Of a DNA stretch of 64,000 nt, positions 9,665-17,835 are shown in pieces. The stretch spans positions 1,674,001 through 1,738,000 of the forward strand of contig CAVRWL010000003.1 of the NCBI GenBank assembly GCA_963724945.1, read 5' to 3'. How positions within the stretch are numbered: position 1 is the first letter of the stretch; every line of letters begins with the position of its first letter. This DNA is from Hyphomicrobium_A sp963724945 (GTDB lineage: Bacteria > Pseudomonadota > Alphaproteobacteria > Rhizobiales > Hyphomicrobiaceae). The notes under the pieces were generated by a model. That model searched no databases. It had not been told where the DNA came from and worked only from the letters and a program-made list of their open reading frames with translations. The translations under genes were made by a program, and so were the position numbers.

Positions 9665-9699
9665 GGCGGAAGCCGCTCTCATGCCCTCCTATTGATCTT

Positions 9700-9903
9700 A
9701 GTGGCTGGGGTTCCTGGACGTCCTCGCGCCAAGCCGCGAAGTGAGATCTGTCTTCGGGACCATTCAGAAGCAGCTGCCGCAATTCACCTACGTGGAGGGG
9801 GCACTGGGTAGCGACCCAGATCAGCGTAACTATATCGTCTCCAACGAGAAGGTCGAACGCACCGGCGTCTGCTATCCGCTTCGCCTTCTGGACCCTCGCG
9901 AGC
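9700..9903 (+). pseudogene. C-terminal relic of an NAD-dependent epimerase/dehydratase (SDR)
   Basis: A short open stretch carries QKQLPQFTYVEGALGSDPDQ followed by RNYIVSNEKVERTG. This matches, as I recall, the C-terminus of extended-SDR sugar-nucleotide epimerases (DPDKRDYIVSNEKIEATG). Nothing upstream supplies the Rossmann N-terminus, and the expected LDDGI ending is degraded (LLDPREL). It has no plausible ribosome-binding site. I read it as a leftover of a deleted gene, probably removed together with whatever lay between DUF1003 and the GMC gene. A functional small protein is unlikely. Confidence 0.55.
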
Positions 9904-9934
9904 TATGGCGCATAGATCCGGTGGCGACCTGCCG

Positions 9935-11590
9935 CTACATCGCGGCATCGCGCAGCGGGCGAGGCGGCGTCGCGTGGACATCGAGCTTCCTGTTGAGTTG
10001 CTGCGCCGCCAAAATCATTGCGCGCTCCGCAAGGGCCGTAATCGTCAAGAGCGGGCTGACGCCGACCGCCGAGGGGACCGCCGCCCCATCGCACACGTAG
10101 AGCCCATCGTGAACGCCCTTCGGCCCTTTTGTCGGATCGAAAACCCGGCCGTCCGGCGCCACGACCCCCTCATCCACCGTCTCACCCATCCCGCATCCGC
10201 CGAGCGGGTGGGCAATGATCCGGTTGCCGCCGAAAGCGGTCATGACGAACGGGTTGGGGGTGAACTCACCACCCATGCTTTCGATGATGTCCTTGACCTT
10301 CTGCTCCGCTCTCACGCGCTCCGGCGCATCGCTGTATCCCGGCCAGTCGACCACGACCTGATCGTTCTGAAGCCGCAGGCGGCCGCTCGCATCATCGTGC
10401 CCGACGATATAGAGGATCAGCGACCGGCTCATCTCGTCGCCGTAGTTGCCTTCCTTCAAGAGCCGCAGCGCATTGCGCAATTTCAGTTTCAGCAGCTTCT
10501 CGAGGGGAGCGAGCGAGCCCATCAGGGCCATCGTGGTGCCGTCGTGAATCCAAAGCGGGCCATGCTCGTCGCCGAGGTCGATCATCGCCATGCTGTGCGG
10601 CCCCACCGGTGGGGTTCCCCGTGGTGCCTGAGGCGGAAAGCCCGTGGCAATGGCGTTGACGCGTACATCGAGCTTGTCGGCGAATACGAGGTCGTCACCG
10701 TTTGCTGAGAACCTCTCGCCCAGCTTGGCCGACAGCGCGAGGCCACGCTGCTGCGCCCGTAAAAGCAGCTCGCTGGTCCCCATCGTGCCGGCCGCCAGGA
10801 CGACGATCGGCGCCTCGATGCGACGGCTTGCGCTCGCCTTCGAGGGATCCTGCACCACGATCTCCCACCCGCTCTCGGTCTTGGAGATCGACTGCACCCG
10901 GCTTTCGCAGAACACCGATGCGCCATGGTCGATCGCGTCGGCAATGTATGTGATCCCTACGGTGTTCTTTGCGCCCACATTGCAACCCGACCAGCAGTCC
11001 CCGCAATGCCGGCATTCGTACTGCAAAACGCCTGCAGAGTTTGCGCCCGGCCTGTGGGAGATCGTCATCGGCGGCAGTTGCACCGGGCGGCCTGAGACTT
11101 CCGATGCCTTGCGCATGCCGGCAAGCTTGCCGAAGCGCTCCGGGTCCGGCACCGGCGCTACGCCGAGCATGGCCTCTGCGCGCGCGAGACCCTCAAGCAG
11201 GAGTCCGTCGCCGACCACGGCCTCGGGCCAACCGGCCTTGCGCAGTCTGGCAAGATCGGGCCGCAGCACGACGCCGGCGTTGATCAGCGATCCACCGCCG
11301 AGGCCGGATGCGCCGAACACAGTCAGCCCCCTGCCGACCGACAGGTAGTAGAGTCCCGTAGGATCCCCCAGCTTCCACGCGCGGCCCGTCAGCCGCAGTG
11401 TCTTGAGCCGTGCCCTGCCCGTAGTCGGAAAATCGCCGGGCCGCCAGAGGCGCCCCTGCTCGAGGACCGCTAAGCGCAGACCCATGCGCGCGAGGCGGGA
11501 TGCTGCCACACCACCGCCGTAGCCAGAACCGATGACGATCGCGCCGTAGACCGGCATCGCTTCGCCGATTGTCTTTGTTGCAAAAACCAT
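9935..11590 (-). CDS. GMC oxidoreductase, cholesterol-oxidase-like
   Basis: FAD-dependent oxidoreductase of about 551 residues. The N-terminal dinucleotide fold is clear (YGAIVIGSGYGGGVAASRLA). A Cys-rich segment CRHCGDCWSGCNVGAKNT is characteristic of the cholesterol oxidase/ChoD branch of the GMC family. The C-terminus has the FAD/His motif HPLGGCGMG and VSPLLTITALAER. No signal peptide is seen. ATG 11590 (MVFATKTIGE) and ATG 11557 (MPVYGAIV) are both possible; the frame stays open upstream to 11746 but without family-like sequence. The substrate is probably a hydrophobic alcohol or steroid, by inference. It stands alone between a relic and a gene-poor stretch. Confidence 0.85.
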   Translation of the reverse strand: MVFATKTIGEAMPVYGAIVIGSGYGGGVAASRLARMGLRLAVLEQGRLWRPGDFPTTGRARLKTLRLTGRAWKLGDPTGLYYLSVGRGLTVFGASGLGGGSLINAGVVLRPDLARLRKAGWPEAVVGDGLLLEGLARAEAMLGVAPVPDPERFGKLAGMRKASEVSGRPVQLPPMTISHRPGANSAGVLQYECRHCGDCWSGCNVGAKNTVGITYIADAIDHGASVFCESRVQSISKTESGWEIVVQDPSKASASRRIEAPIVVLAAGTMGTSELLLRAQQRGLALSAKLGERFSANGDDLVFADKLDVRVNAIATGFPPQAPRGTPPVGPHSMAMIDLGDEHGPLWIHDGTTMALMGSLAPLEKLLKLKLRNALRLLKEGNYGDEMSRSLILYIVGHDDASGRLRLQNDQVVVDWPGYSDAPERVRAEQKVKDIIESMGGEFTPNPFVMTAFGGNRIIAHPLGGCGMGETVDEGVVAPDGRVFDPTKGPKGVHDGLYVCDGAAVPSAVGVSPLLTITALAERAMILAAQQLNRKLDVHATPPRPLRDAAM

Positions 11591-12157
11591 GAAATGCTCG
11601 ATCCGCCTCGAAAAGATCTCACCCGCCGTTTGCAACGAGTCGTTCTCGGATGCCAAGCGGCGCCGGGGAATTTGCGTAATGCTTCGTGTCATGCACGCGC
11701 TGCCAACAGCATTGCGTCCACTAGGGCGAGCGGCCTCCTCCGACAACGTGCGCTGTCGGGGAGCGCGGCCTTCTTTGGTGACCCCCCAGCCGGTTCTGAC
11801 ACACTTTGCCCGCTGCGCTGGTTGGCAGCAACTTCGTCAGAAGCTGGCCTCAGCGGTCAGCCGCCCATTGTCTTTTTCGAGAAGGTGAGCAGACCTAGCC
11901 TTTAAGGAGAGAAATTGGGGCTCTCAACCGAGTGCGACTTCGCAACCTCTGCCGTGCCAAAATCGCCAACACCTGGCTTTCGTCCTTCAACCCGCTGAGG
12001 AGCGAAAGCTCGCGCTTGGTGATTGAGCCGTCAGCGGAGAAATTTGGGATACCAGTCAGGGCGTCTTGTAGAACGAGAACCGCGCGCTCTTGTAGAACGA
12101 GGCCCTCGAGGTACCACCGGTACACCAACTAAATACTTGAAAAGTACGATTTTATCG
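11591..12157. other. gene-poor region between GMC gene and tRNA-Gln
   Basis: No convincing gene. The only frame of note is a 77-codon minus-strand frame (11895-12128, MVYRWYLEGLVLQERAVLVL...) ending in a basic stretch; it lies just downstream of the tRNA 3' end, contains an internal duplication and matches no family I know. The stretch next to the tRNA (12121-12157) is distinctly AT-richer than the surroundings, as at old integration sites, but I see no integrase and no direct repeat of the tRNA end. Confidence 0.4.
12064..12101. repeat. two copies of a 14-nt direct repeat, 24-nt period
   Basis: TCTTGTAGAACGAG occurs at 12064-12077 and again at 12088-12101. The period of 24 nt preserves frame and produces the internal LVLQ duplication in the small minus-strand frame here. 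The role is unknown. Confidence 0.7.
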
Positions 12158-12231
12158 TGGCTGGGGGACTAGGATTCGAACCTAGACAGGCAGAGTCAGA
12201 GTTTGCAGTCCTACCATTAGACGATCCCCCA
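12158..12231 (-). tRNA. tRNA-Gln (anticodon CUG)
   Basis: Read on the minus strand from 12231 this folds as a complete tRNA of 74 nt with encoded CCA: acceptor TGGGGGA/TCCCCCA, D stem GTCT/GGAC with loop AATGGTA, anticodon loop CTCTGAC giving CTG, T arm CTAGG-TTCGAAT-CCTAG, discriminator G. The anticodon decodes CAG (Gln). The anticodon stem is GCAAA/TCTGC, with an A-C mismatch at the 30-40 pair; relatives as I recall have GCGGA/TCCGC. All other stems pair fully. It is a stand-alone gene. Confidence 0.95.
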
Positions 12232-12309
12232 ATGCCGGGATCAAACGCACGGCTTGCCGGCGCTCGCGGGCATATAACAGCTAAGCCCCCGCCTCGCAAC
12301 GGGGCGCCC

Positions 12310-13098
12310 TTACGGGCCCGCGCCCACGAGCTCCGGCCGGTACTCGAAGTGCATCGTGTCGTAGTGGTGCCAGCGCCCGCCCCAGATGAAGCCGTGCTTC
12401 TCGAAGATACGCACGATCTCTATCGGGATCGCATTCTTGTAGGGGTAGGCGCCGTCCTTGCCGGGCTGCGAGTTGCGCCAGTAGTCGGCGTGCGCAATCG
12501 CGATGTCGATGGCGATGCCGTGCCCGTGCGCGGAGAGCCGCTTAGTGCCGGCGATGGCGCGGCAATTGTAGGTGCCGGCCGAAGGGAACAGGTACGCATC
12601 GAAGCGGGCCGGCAGCGCGTCGAGCTCGCCGCTCACGGCTTGAAGCGCCCGCGCGGCCCCGTTGATCCTGCTGAAGGGCAGCCGCTGGCCGCGCTTCTTG
12701 GGTAGCCACACGACGGTGACGAGGTTCTTTTCGACCTCGCCCTTGCGGCAATTGCCGTACACCTTGTCGAAGAACGCTTCATTGCGCGCGCGCCCCGGAT
12801 CGACATCCTTTGCCGGCGGCGTCGCCGGCTCCCCCGCCGGATAGGGTAGCGCGAGCGTGTCCTCGATGTCGGGATCGTTAAGCCACTGCGCAAAGGTCTT
12901 GGCGTCCTTGCCATCGTCCAAGGGCATGCGCGTGCCGTCGCGCCAAATGAGCGTATTGCCCTCGATGCGATCGAGCTCGCCGGGATAGGCGGCGAGGAGG
13001 CGCGCGCGCGCCGATTGCGACAACTCGCCTGCCGCCGCCGGCGCGATCGCGAGGAGCACAAGGAGGAGGCTCGGGCCGATTCGCTTGATCGAAGCCAT
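12310..13098 (-). CDS. secreted M15-family peptidase (D-Ala-D-Ala carboxypeptidase-like)
   Basis: Probable zinc peptidase acting on peptidoglycan stem peptides. The 262-residue precursor has a signal peptide cleaved near AAAGE (22-25). A Cys (NCRKGE) in the middle and another in YNCRAIAG may form a disulfide. Metal-site motifs of the M15 VanY/endolysin type are present: SAHGHGIAIDI (His and Asp ligands) and WGGRWHHYDTMHFEYRPEL (catalytic Glu/His ligand region near the C-terminus). No cell-wall-binding repeat is present. It lies between the tRNA and the divergent ppx/gppA gene. The carboxypeptidase versus endopeptidase choice cannot be made from sequence. Confidence 0.85.
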   Translation of the reverse strand: MASIKRIGPSLLLVLLAIAPAAAGELSQSARARLLAAYPGELDRIEGNTLIWRDGTRMPLDDGKDAKTFAQWLNDPDIEDTLALPYPAGEPATPPAKDVDPGRARNEAFFDKVYGNCRKGEVEKNLVTVVWLPKKRGQRLPFSRINGAARALQAVSGELDALPARFDAYLFPSAGTYNCRAIAGTKRLSAHGHGIAIDIAIAHADYWRNSQPGKDGAYPYKNAIPIEIVRIFEKHGFIWGGRWHHYDTMHFEYRPELVGAGP

Positions 13099-13148
13099 TT
13101 GTTAACGCTGTCGCTTGCGCGAAAGTGGAGTGAATTCCGTGGCGTGCA

Positions 13149-14477
13149 GTGCGCTTTACGCGCGCGTGTTTGCTGCTAAAGTGTAACACAAGTGTCATCC
13201 AGGAGACGCCTGATGACAGAGGCCGTCCGGTCGTCGACCGGTTTGGCCCGAAGCCAGGCGCTGGAGTTGGAGCTTTGCAAGGCTACCCCGATGACGGCGG
13301 CGCGCTAGAAGCGCCTGACGCCAGCGCAACGGCCGAAGCTCCGGCCCTGCCCCAGCCCATTGATCCTGTATCCGCATTGCCGCAACACGACGGCGCCCCG
13401 CAGACCCTAATGCGCGGCGACACGCGCTTGGAGCCCGAGGCGGGCGACGCCGTTTACGGCGCGCTTGATCTCGGCACCAACAACTGCCGCCTGCTGCTCG
13501 CCAAGCCATCGCGGCGCGGCTTCCGCGTCGTCGACGCCTTCTCGCGCATCATCCGTCTCGGCGAGGGTGTGGGGCAGACCGGGCGCTTGTCGGAGGCGGC
13601 GATGGCGCGCACCTACGACGCCCTGAAGATCTGTGCGACGAAATTGGAGCGTGCGCGCGTGCGCCGCTCGCGGCTGGTGGCGACGGAGGCCTGCCGCATC
13701 GCCGAGAACGGCGCAGCGTTCCTCGGCGAGGTGCGCGCCAAGCTCGGCCTCGACATCGAGGTGCTCACGCCCGAGCAGGAGGCGCGCCTCGCGGTGTCGG
13801 GATCGGCGGCGCTGATCGACGCGACCTGCGACTACGTTCTCGTGTTCGATATCGGCGGGGGGTCCTCCGAGCTGATCCTGCTCGACCTGTCCAAGCGCAA
13901 CCGCCGCCACGACCGCCGCTTGGCCGACCGCGTCGACGCGCAGAGCTGCATGACGGCGTGGACCTCGCTTCCGATCGGCGTTGTCACGCTCGCGGAGCGC
14001 TTCGGCGGCCGCAATGTCCTACCCGACGCCTTCGAGGCGATGGTCGCGGCCACGCAAGCGATGCTGCAGCCGTTCGAGGCGCAGCATAACCTCGCCGCGA
14101 AATTGAAAGGCAAGCGCCTGCACATGCTCGGCACCTCGGGCACTGTCACAACCGTTGCCGGCATCCATCTCGGGCTGCCGCGCTACGACCGCAACCGCGT
14201 CGACGGGTGCTGGCTCAATGTGCGTGACGTGCGTGCCGTCACCTATGACCTCTTGGGCCGCACCTACGAGGAGCGCATTGCCGAGCCCTGCATCGGCCGT
14301 GATCGCGCCGACCTCGTGCTCGCGGGCTGCGCGATCCTCGAGGCGGTGCTGCGCCTGTGGCCATGCGAGCGCCTGCGCGTCGCCGACCGCGGTCTGCGCG
14401 AGGGCATCCTCTCGACGTTGATGAGCGAGGATGGCGTCTTGCGCACCGGTCGGCGCCGGCGCGGCAGGCGGCGTTAG
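13149..14477 (+). CDS. Ppx/GppA family exopolyphosphatase / pppGpp phosphohydrolase
   Basis: Hydrolyses polyphosphate or pppGpp; acts in the cytosol. The ASKHA ATPase-like fold is shown by GALDLGTNNCRLLLA (about residue 99), the RLGEGVG loop, EACRIAENG, and DIGGGSSELI (phosphate 2 loop). The catalytic core starts only about residue 95; the preceding segment is Pro/Ala rich and of doubtful start. The GTG at 13149 has no good ribosome-binding site, whereas ATG 13213, in another frame, has a perfect AGGAGA 7 nt upstream, so the real N-terminus may be displaced by a frameshift near 13270-13290. The core is intact. It is followed 9 bp later by rlmE, a common alphaproteobacterial pairing. Confidence 0.88.
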   Translation: MRFTRACLLLKCNTSVIQETPDDRGRPVVDRFGPKPGAGVGALQGYPDDGGALEAPDASATAEAPALPQPIDPVSALPQHDGAPQTLMRGDTRLEPEAGDAVYGALDLGTNNCRLLLAKPSRRGFRVVDAFSRIIRLGEGVGQTGRLSEAAMARTYDALKICATKLERARVRRSRLVATEACRIAENGAAFLGEVRAKLGLDIEVLTPEQEARLAVSGSAALIDATCDYVLVFDIGGGSSELILLDLSKRNRRHDRRLADRVDAQSCMTAWTSLPIGVVTLAERFGGRNVLPDAFEAMVAATQAMLQPFEAQHNLAAKLKGKRLHMLGTSGTVTTVAGIHLGLPRYDRNRVDGCWLNVRDVRAVTYDLLGRTYEERIAEPCIGRDRADLVLAGCAILEAVLRLWPCERLRVADRGLREGILSTLMSEDGVLRTGRRRRGRRR

Positions 14478-14486
14478 GAAGCTCAC

Positions 14487-15185
14487 ATGAGCAAGAACCG
14501 CAGCGGCCCCGGCGGCGGCAACCGCCAGCTGCACGTGCGCTTGAAGAGCGCGCGCAAGCACCGCGCCTCCTCGCAGCGCTGGCTCGAACGCCAGCTCAAC
14601 GACCCGTATGTGGGCGCCGCCAAGCGCGAGGGCTTTCGCTCGCGTGCGGCCTACAAGCTCGCTGAGATCGACGACAAGCACCGCTTCCTGAAGGCGGGAA
14701 AGCGCGTGGTGGACTTGGGTGCGGCGCCGGGCGGCTGGAGCCAGATCGCAGCGATGCGCGTGCAATCTGTCGCCGGCAACGGCCAGGTCGTGGCGATCGA
14801 CGTCACGCCGATGGAGCCGCTGCCGGGGGTCGCGACTCTGCACCTCGACTTCACGGCCGAGGGCGCCGAGGAGCGGCTCAAGGGGATGCTGCGCGATCAC
14901 CGCGCCGACGTCGTGCTCTCCGACATGGCGGCGCCGACGACGGGGCACACGCGCACCGACCATTTGCGCATCATGGGCCTCGCCGAGGCGGCTGCGCACT
15001 TCGCGATCGACGTGCTCGAGCCCGGCGGCGTCTTTCTCGCCAAGGTGCTGCAGGGTGGCACCGAGCGCGAGCTGCTCGATCTATTGAAGCGCACGTTTCA
15101 AACCGTGCGCCACGTGAAGCCGCCCGCGAGCCGCTCCGATTCCGCCGAGCTCTACGTGCTGGCGACGGGCTACCGGGGCGCCTGA
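14487..15185 (+). CDS. rlmE: 23S rRNA 2'-O-ribose U2552 methyltransferase RlmE (FtsJ)
   Basis: Methylates the ribose of U2552 in the A-loop of 23S rRNA late in 50S assembly. Length of 232 residues is normal for alphaproteobacteria. After a basic N-terminus comes SRAAYKLAEIDDKH (catalytic Lys of the K-D-K-E set), the SAM motif VVDLGAAPGGWSQIA, DVTPMEPLPGV, the catalytic Asp in VVLSDMAAPTTGH, and the KVLQGG region with its Lys. GGAAG lies 6 nt before the ATG. Only 9 bp from ppx/gppA, so co-transcribed. Confidence 0.96.
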   Translation: MSKNRSGPGGGNRQLHVRLKSARKHRASSQRWLERQLNDPYVGAAKREGFRSRAAYKLAEIDDKHRFLKAGKRVVDLGAAPGGWSQIAAMRVQSVAGNGQVVAIDVTPMEPLPGVATLHLDFTAEGAEERLKGMLRDHRADVVLSDMAAPTTGHTRTDHLRIMGLAEAAAHFAIDVLEPGGVFLAKVLQGGTERELLDLLKRTFQTVRHVKPPASRSDSAELYVLATGYRGA

Positions 15186-15282
15186 GCCTTAATCCTGCAG
15201 GATGAGAGTAAAAATCTGAAGCGGGCTTGGACTTCGCGCGGCGCTGGAGCAGAATGGGAACCAAGCTTAGGCTGAGATTGCA

Positions 15283-16092
15283 ATGGTCCTGAGAGCGAAA
15301 GCCCCCTTCCGGCTCTGCGCCGCCTGCTTAGCCGCGGTCTGCCTCGCCACCGCGAGCGCCGGTGCGGCCGATCTGACGCTGCGCGAGATCGTGGAGATGC
15401 TGTTCAAGGCGCCGCCCGGCAGCCACCCTGATCTCTCCGGCAAGGACCTCAGCTATCTCGACTTGAGCACGCTCGACTTCAAGCGCGCCAACTTGAAGGG
15501 CGCAAATCTCTTGGGCGCCGATCTCTCCAACGCCAACCTGTCCTACGCCGACCTTGCCGGCGCGCAACTCGATCGCACCACGCTCAAGCACACGAATCTC
15601 GACCACGCCGACCTCTCCGGCGTCACGCTCTATCACGCCGTGGGCGCCCTCGATTTCGACGCGCCGGCCCGCGACGCGCCGAGCATGGTGAGCGCCAACC
15701 TGTCGGGCGCGCGCATCATGGCGCGGCTTTCCCGGGCGAACCTGCGCGGAGCGAACCTTGCGGGTGCGCGGCTCGGCCCCCCACGGCCCGGCAACGAGCT
15801 AAAGACGCCGCAGGAGACGGATCTGTCGGGCGCCAACTTGGCAGGCGCCGACCTGCGCCACGCCGACCTGAGGCGCGTGAACCTGTCGTTTGCGAACCTG
15901 ACGGGGGCCGATCTCCAGGGCGCCGATCTCTCTCGAGCCGATCTGTCGCGCGCGGTGCTGACGGGCGCCAACCTTGCCGACGCCAATTTCGAAGGTGTCG
16001 ACCTTTACGACGCGAACCTGCAGGGGGTGAAAGGCAAGGAGCGCGTGCGCGGGTGGGACAAGACGCGGAATAGGGACAAGGTTATCTTCTGA
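15283..16092 (+). CDS. secreted pentapeptide-repeat protein
   Basis: A 269-residue protein with a signal peptide (cleavage near SAGAADL, about 30) followed by runs of A(D/N)LXX pentapeptides: residues about 60-118 and 148-255. These build a right-handed quadrilateral beta helix. The two repeat blocks are separated by a Pro-rich break around GPPRPGNELKTPQE. Unlike Qnr-type DNA mimics it is exported, so it probably acts in the periplasm as a scaffold; no catalytic motif is seen. Starts at ATG 15283. Monocistronic, 97 bp after rlmE. Confidence 0.85.
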   Translation: MVLRAKAPFRLCAACLAAVCLATASAGAADLTLREIVEMLFKAPPGSHPDLSGKDLSYLDLSTLDFKRANLKGANLLGADLSNANLSYADLAGAQLDRTTLKHTNLDHADLSGVTLYHAVGALDFDAPARDAPSMVSANLSGARIMARLSRANLRGANLAGARLGPPRPGNELKTPQETDLSGANLAGADLRHADLRRVNLSFANLTGADLQGADLSRADLSRAVLTGANLADANFEGVDLYDANLQGVKGKERVRGWDKTRNRDKVIF

Positions 16093-16241
16093 AGCCGCGG
16101 GGCGCCCGTCCCCTTTAGTCTCTCGACGAGCGCCAGTGCTTCCAGGCTTCGCTGTCACACGCGCCAGAAGTACTTGCTGAAGCTGGCGTGGGTCCCGCTC
16201 TGCAGGGCGATGACGTAGACAGGCGCGTGCCGCGGCGTGCG

Positions 16242-16424
16242 TCAGCCGGCGTGGGAGACGGCGGCGGATGCGCTCGCCGTGCTCACGGATTTCTCGTGCT
16301 CGCCGACGATGCCGGCGATCACGAACGAGAGGAACGCGAGCGTGCCGAGCACGGTGAGGATGATGGCGACGCTGCGCTCGCGCTCGTCGCCGGTGCGGTA
16401 GAGTTTCGTCAGGGCGTTTTTCAT
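16242..16424 (-). CDS. small single-TM membrane protein
   Basis: Sixty-residue protein with one strong hydrophobic helix (about 19-41, IILTVLGTLAFLSFVIAGIV) and short polar ends. The start is well supported by AAGGAGG six nucleotides upstream of the ATG, which makes it a real gene despite its size. N-terminus KNALTKLYRTGDERERS is basic/acidic mixed and should be cytoplasmic by the positive-inside rule. No family recognised. It starts a group of small envelope-protein genes (16.2-18.7 kb). Confidence 0.7.
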   Translation of the reverse strand: MKNALTKLYRTGDERERSVAIILTVLGTLAFLSFVIAGIVGEHEKSVSTASASAAVSHAG

Positions 16425-16731
16425 GGGCGGCCTCCTTGCGTGGTCGCTTTAGGGCCCGTCCTTAGCTCGAAATCGCCGCGCGCGGAACACCAGCGTCGGT
16501 TAGGGTTGACGGCGGGGACGCGTGGCCCGCGCGGGCGGCGTTGGGCGCTCCGCGCGTTAGACTTACCGAAGCGTTAAGCGGCACGCGCACCCGCCTCAGT
16601 CCCGCATCGGGCCTGGGCCCGCGCCTTGCGACCATCTCCCACAAGATGACGTCCGAAGAGGTGATGTTCAAGACGGGGATGATCGAGGGCGGTGGATCGC
16701 CGTTGCGTCAACTGGGTTCGGAGCAATGCTA
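16425..16731. other. 307-bp gap, nothing recognised
   Basis: Upstream region of the 60-residue minus-strand gene and downstream of the CcoN-like gene. GC-rich, no plausible coding frame, no clear hairpin terminator. The promoter of the small gene must lie in its left part. Confidence 0.3.
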
Positions 16732-17115
16732 TCAGGTTGCCGGTCCGCGCAGCGCGTGGAACACCGCGCCTGCAAACACCAGAAACGAAACCGCGTAGCC
16801 GAGCGCGCCGCCGGCCGCGAGCGGCTCGAACTGCTCGACCCCCGCGTAATAGAGCCATAAGCCCAAGACCATGATCGCAAGCGAGACTTGCGCCAGCCAG
16901 AAGTGCAGTTTGCCGAGCCATTCCGGCACGTCCTCGCCGAGCAGCGCATAGAAGAAGGCGAAGATGGCGAAGCTCAGCCAGCCGGCGACCATGATGTGGG
17001 CATGCGTCGGCAATTCCCCGTGATCGTGGCCAATTGCCATGATGAGGCCGAGCAGCATGCCCAGTACGCCATAGGCGACGGCGGTTGCAAAAAATGCTCT
17101 GGCGATGCCGTGCAT
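16732..17115 (-). CDS. four-TM protein resembling a heme-copper oxidase subunit I fragment
   Basis: 127 residues with four hydrophobic helices. The motif ELPTHAHIMVAGWLSFAIFAF resembles the His-containing helix of CcoN/NorB-type subunit I (HAHxxxxGW), and an additional HDHGE precedes it. Such stand-alone 4-TM proteins occur in alphaproteobacteria and are often annotated as cytochrome-c oxidase-like; they lack the other heme/CuB ligands, so they cannot be an oxidase. Heme binding or a stress/redox role is inference. GGGGGA lies 5 nt before the ATG. Confidence 0.7.
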   Translation of the reverse strand: MHGIARAFFATAVAYGVLGMLLGLIMAIGHDHGELPTHAHIMVAGWLSFAIFAFFYALLGEDVPEWLGKLHFWLAQVSLAIMVLGLWLYYAGVEQFEPLAAGGALGYAVSFLVFAGAVFHALRGPAT

Positions 17116-17211
17116 GGTGTCCCCCGGTCGCTTGGATTGTGTGATGGCGGAAGACCTAGCACAGGCGCCCTTTGTGCGTCTGCAACAGGTGCGTCCGATC
17201 CCTTCAGGTGG

Positions 17212-17664
17212 TTACTCGCAGGGGACCGAAAGCGTCATGCCGGCCGAGGGGAAATATTGCCGGCAGCTGCCGGGGGTCGCAGACGCCACGGCCTTTTTCG
17301 GCTCGGGGCTTTTGGGGGCCGCCTGCTTGCTGTCATCCTTGCCGGTCCCCTTTGCGCTCACCTGGGCGCTCTCCTGGGCGCGCTCGGACTTGCGCACGAC
17401 CCGCTCTGAGCGCGCCTCGCGGGCAAAGCTGCTGCGGCGCGGGGTGTCGGGCTCATCGTCGTTGCCGTCGGCGGGCTCGAGGAGCTCGTAGCCCTGGTCC
17501 TCCAGATACTCCACGCAGTCCTCATCGCAGCCGACGGCTTTGACCGGCGCGGCGTGCGCACGCATCGCGGCGGCGGGCAGGCGCAGGTTGAAGCCCGCCT
17601 CGGCGCAAGGCGCCAGCGCGCCGGCGAACGCTGCGGCTGCGACGGCGATCAGCAACTTGTTCAT
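17212..17664 (-). CDS. small secreted protein, unknown function
   Basis: 150 residues starting at ATG 17664 (GGAG 7 nt upstream), with a signal peptide MNKLLIAVAAAAFAGALAPC cleaved near AEAGF. The mature part has an acidic Cys pair (CDEDCVEYLEDQGYE), a Ser/Lys/Glu-rich disordered middle and a C-terminal Cys pair (SCRQYFPSAG...PCE). Four cysteines suggest two disulfides in the periplasm. I do not recognise the family. A copy of an 18-bp palindrome (17720-17737) lies 56 bp upstream of its start. Confidence 0.7.
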   Translation of the reverse strand: MNKLLIAVAAAAFAGALAPCAEAGFNLRLPAAAMRAHAAPVKAVGCDEDCVEYLEDQGYELLEPADGNDDEPDTPRRSSFAREARSERVVRKSERAQESAQVSAKGTGKDDSKQAAPKSPEPKKAVASATPGSCRQYFPSAGMTLSVPCE

Positions 17665-17719
17665 GGGTCTCTCCGGGGTGTGTTCCGGAGCTGAGTATCG
17701 CGGCGGCCGCCCTGCGCGG

Positions 17720-17737
17720 CTGTCCCGCCGGGAACAG
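17720..17737. repeat. 18-bp palindrome, copy 1
   Basis: CTGTCCCGCCGGGAACAG. Member of a family found at five intergenic places in this window. The intact arm (GGGAACAG, i.e. CTGTTCCC on minus) faces the secreted-protein gene starting at 17664; the other arm has one base missing relative to the consensus. Confidence 0.7.
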
Positions 17738-17835
17738 CGCCGCGCCCGAATCGGCGTCTGCAATGCAAAATCGCGCGCCGGCGTCTCGCTCTTGCCGGCG
17801 CGCGTTCCCTCTGGCGTCGCTCGGGCAGCGATGCG

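Noticed and set aside
11895..12128. 77-codon minus-strand frame next to tRNA-Gln
   Set aside because: Considered as an integrase or excisionase remnant. No site-specific recombinase motif and no RBS, so left as unexplained sequence.
12158..12231. tRNA as an attachment site for an integrated element
   Set aside because: No second copy of the tRNA 3' end and no integrase in the window.
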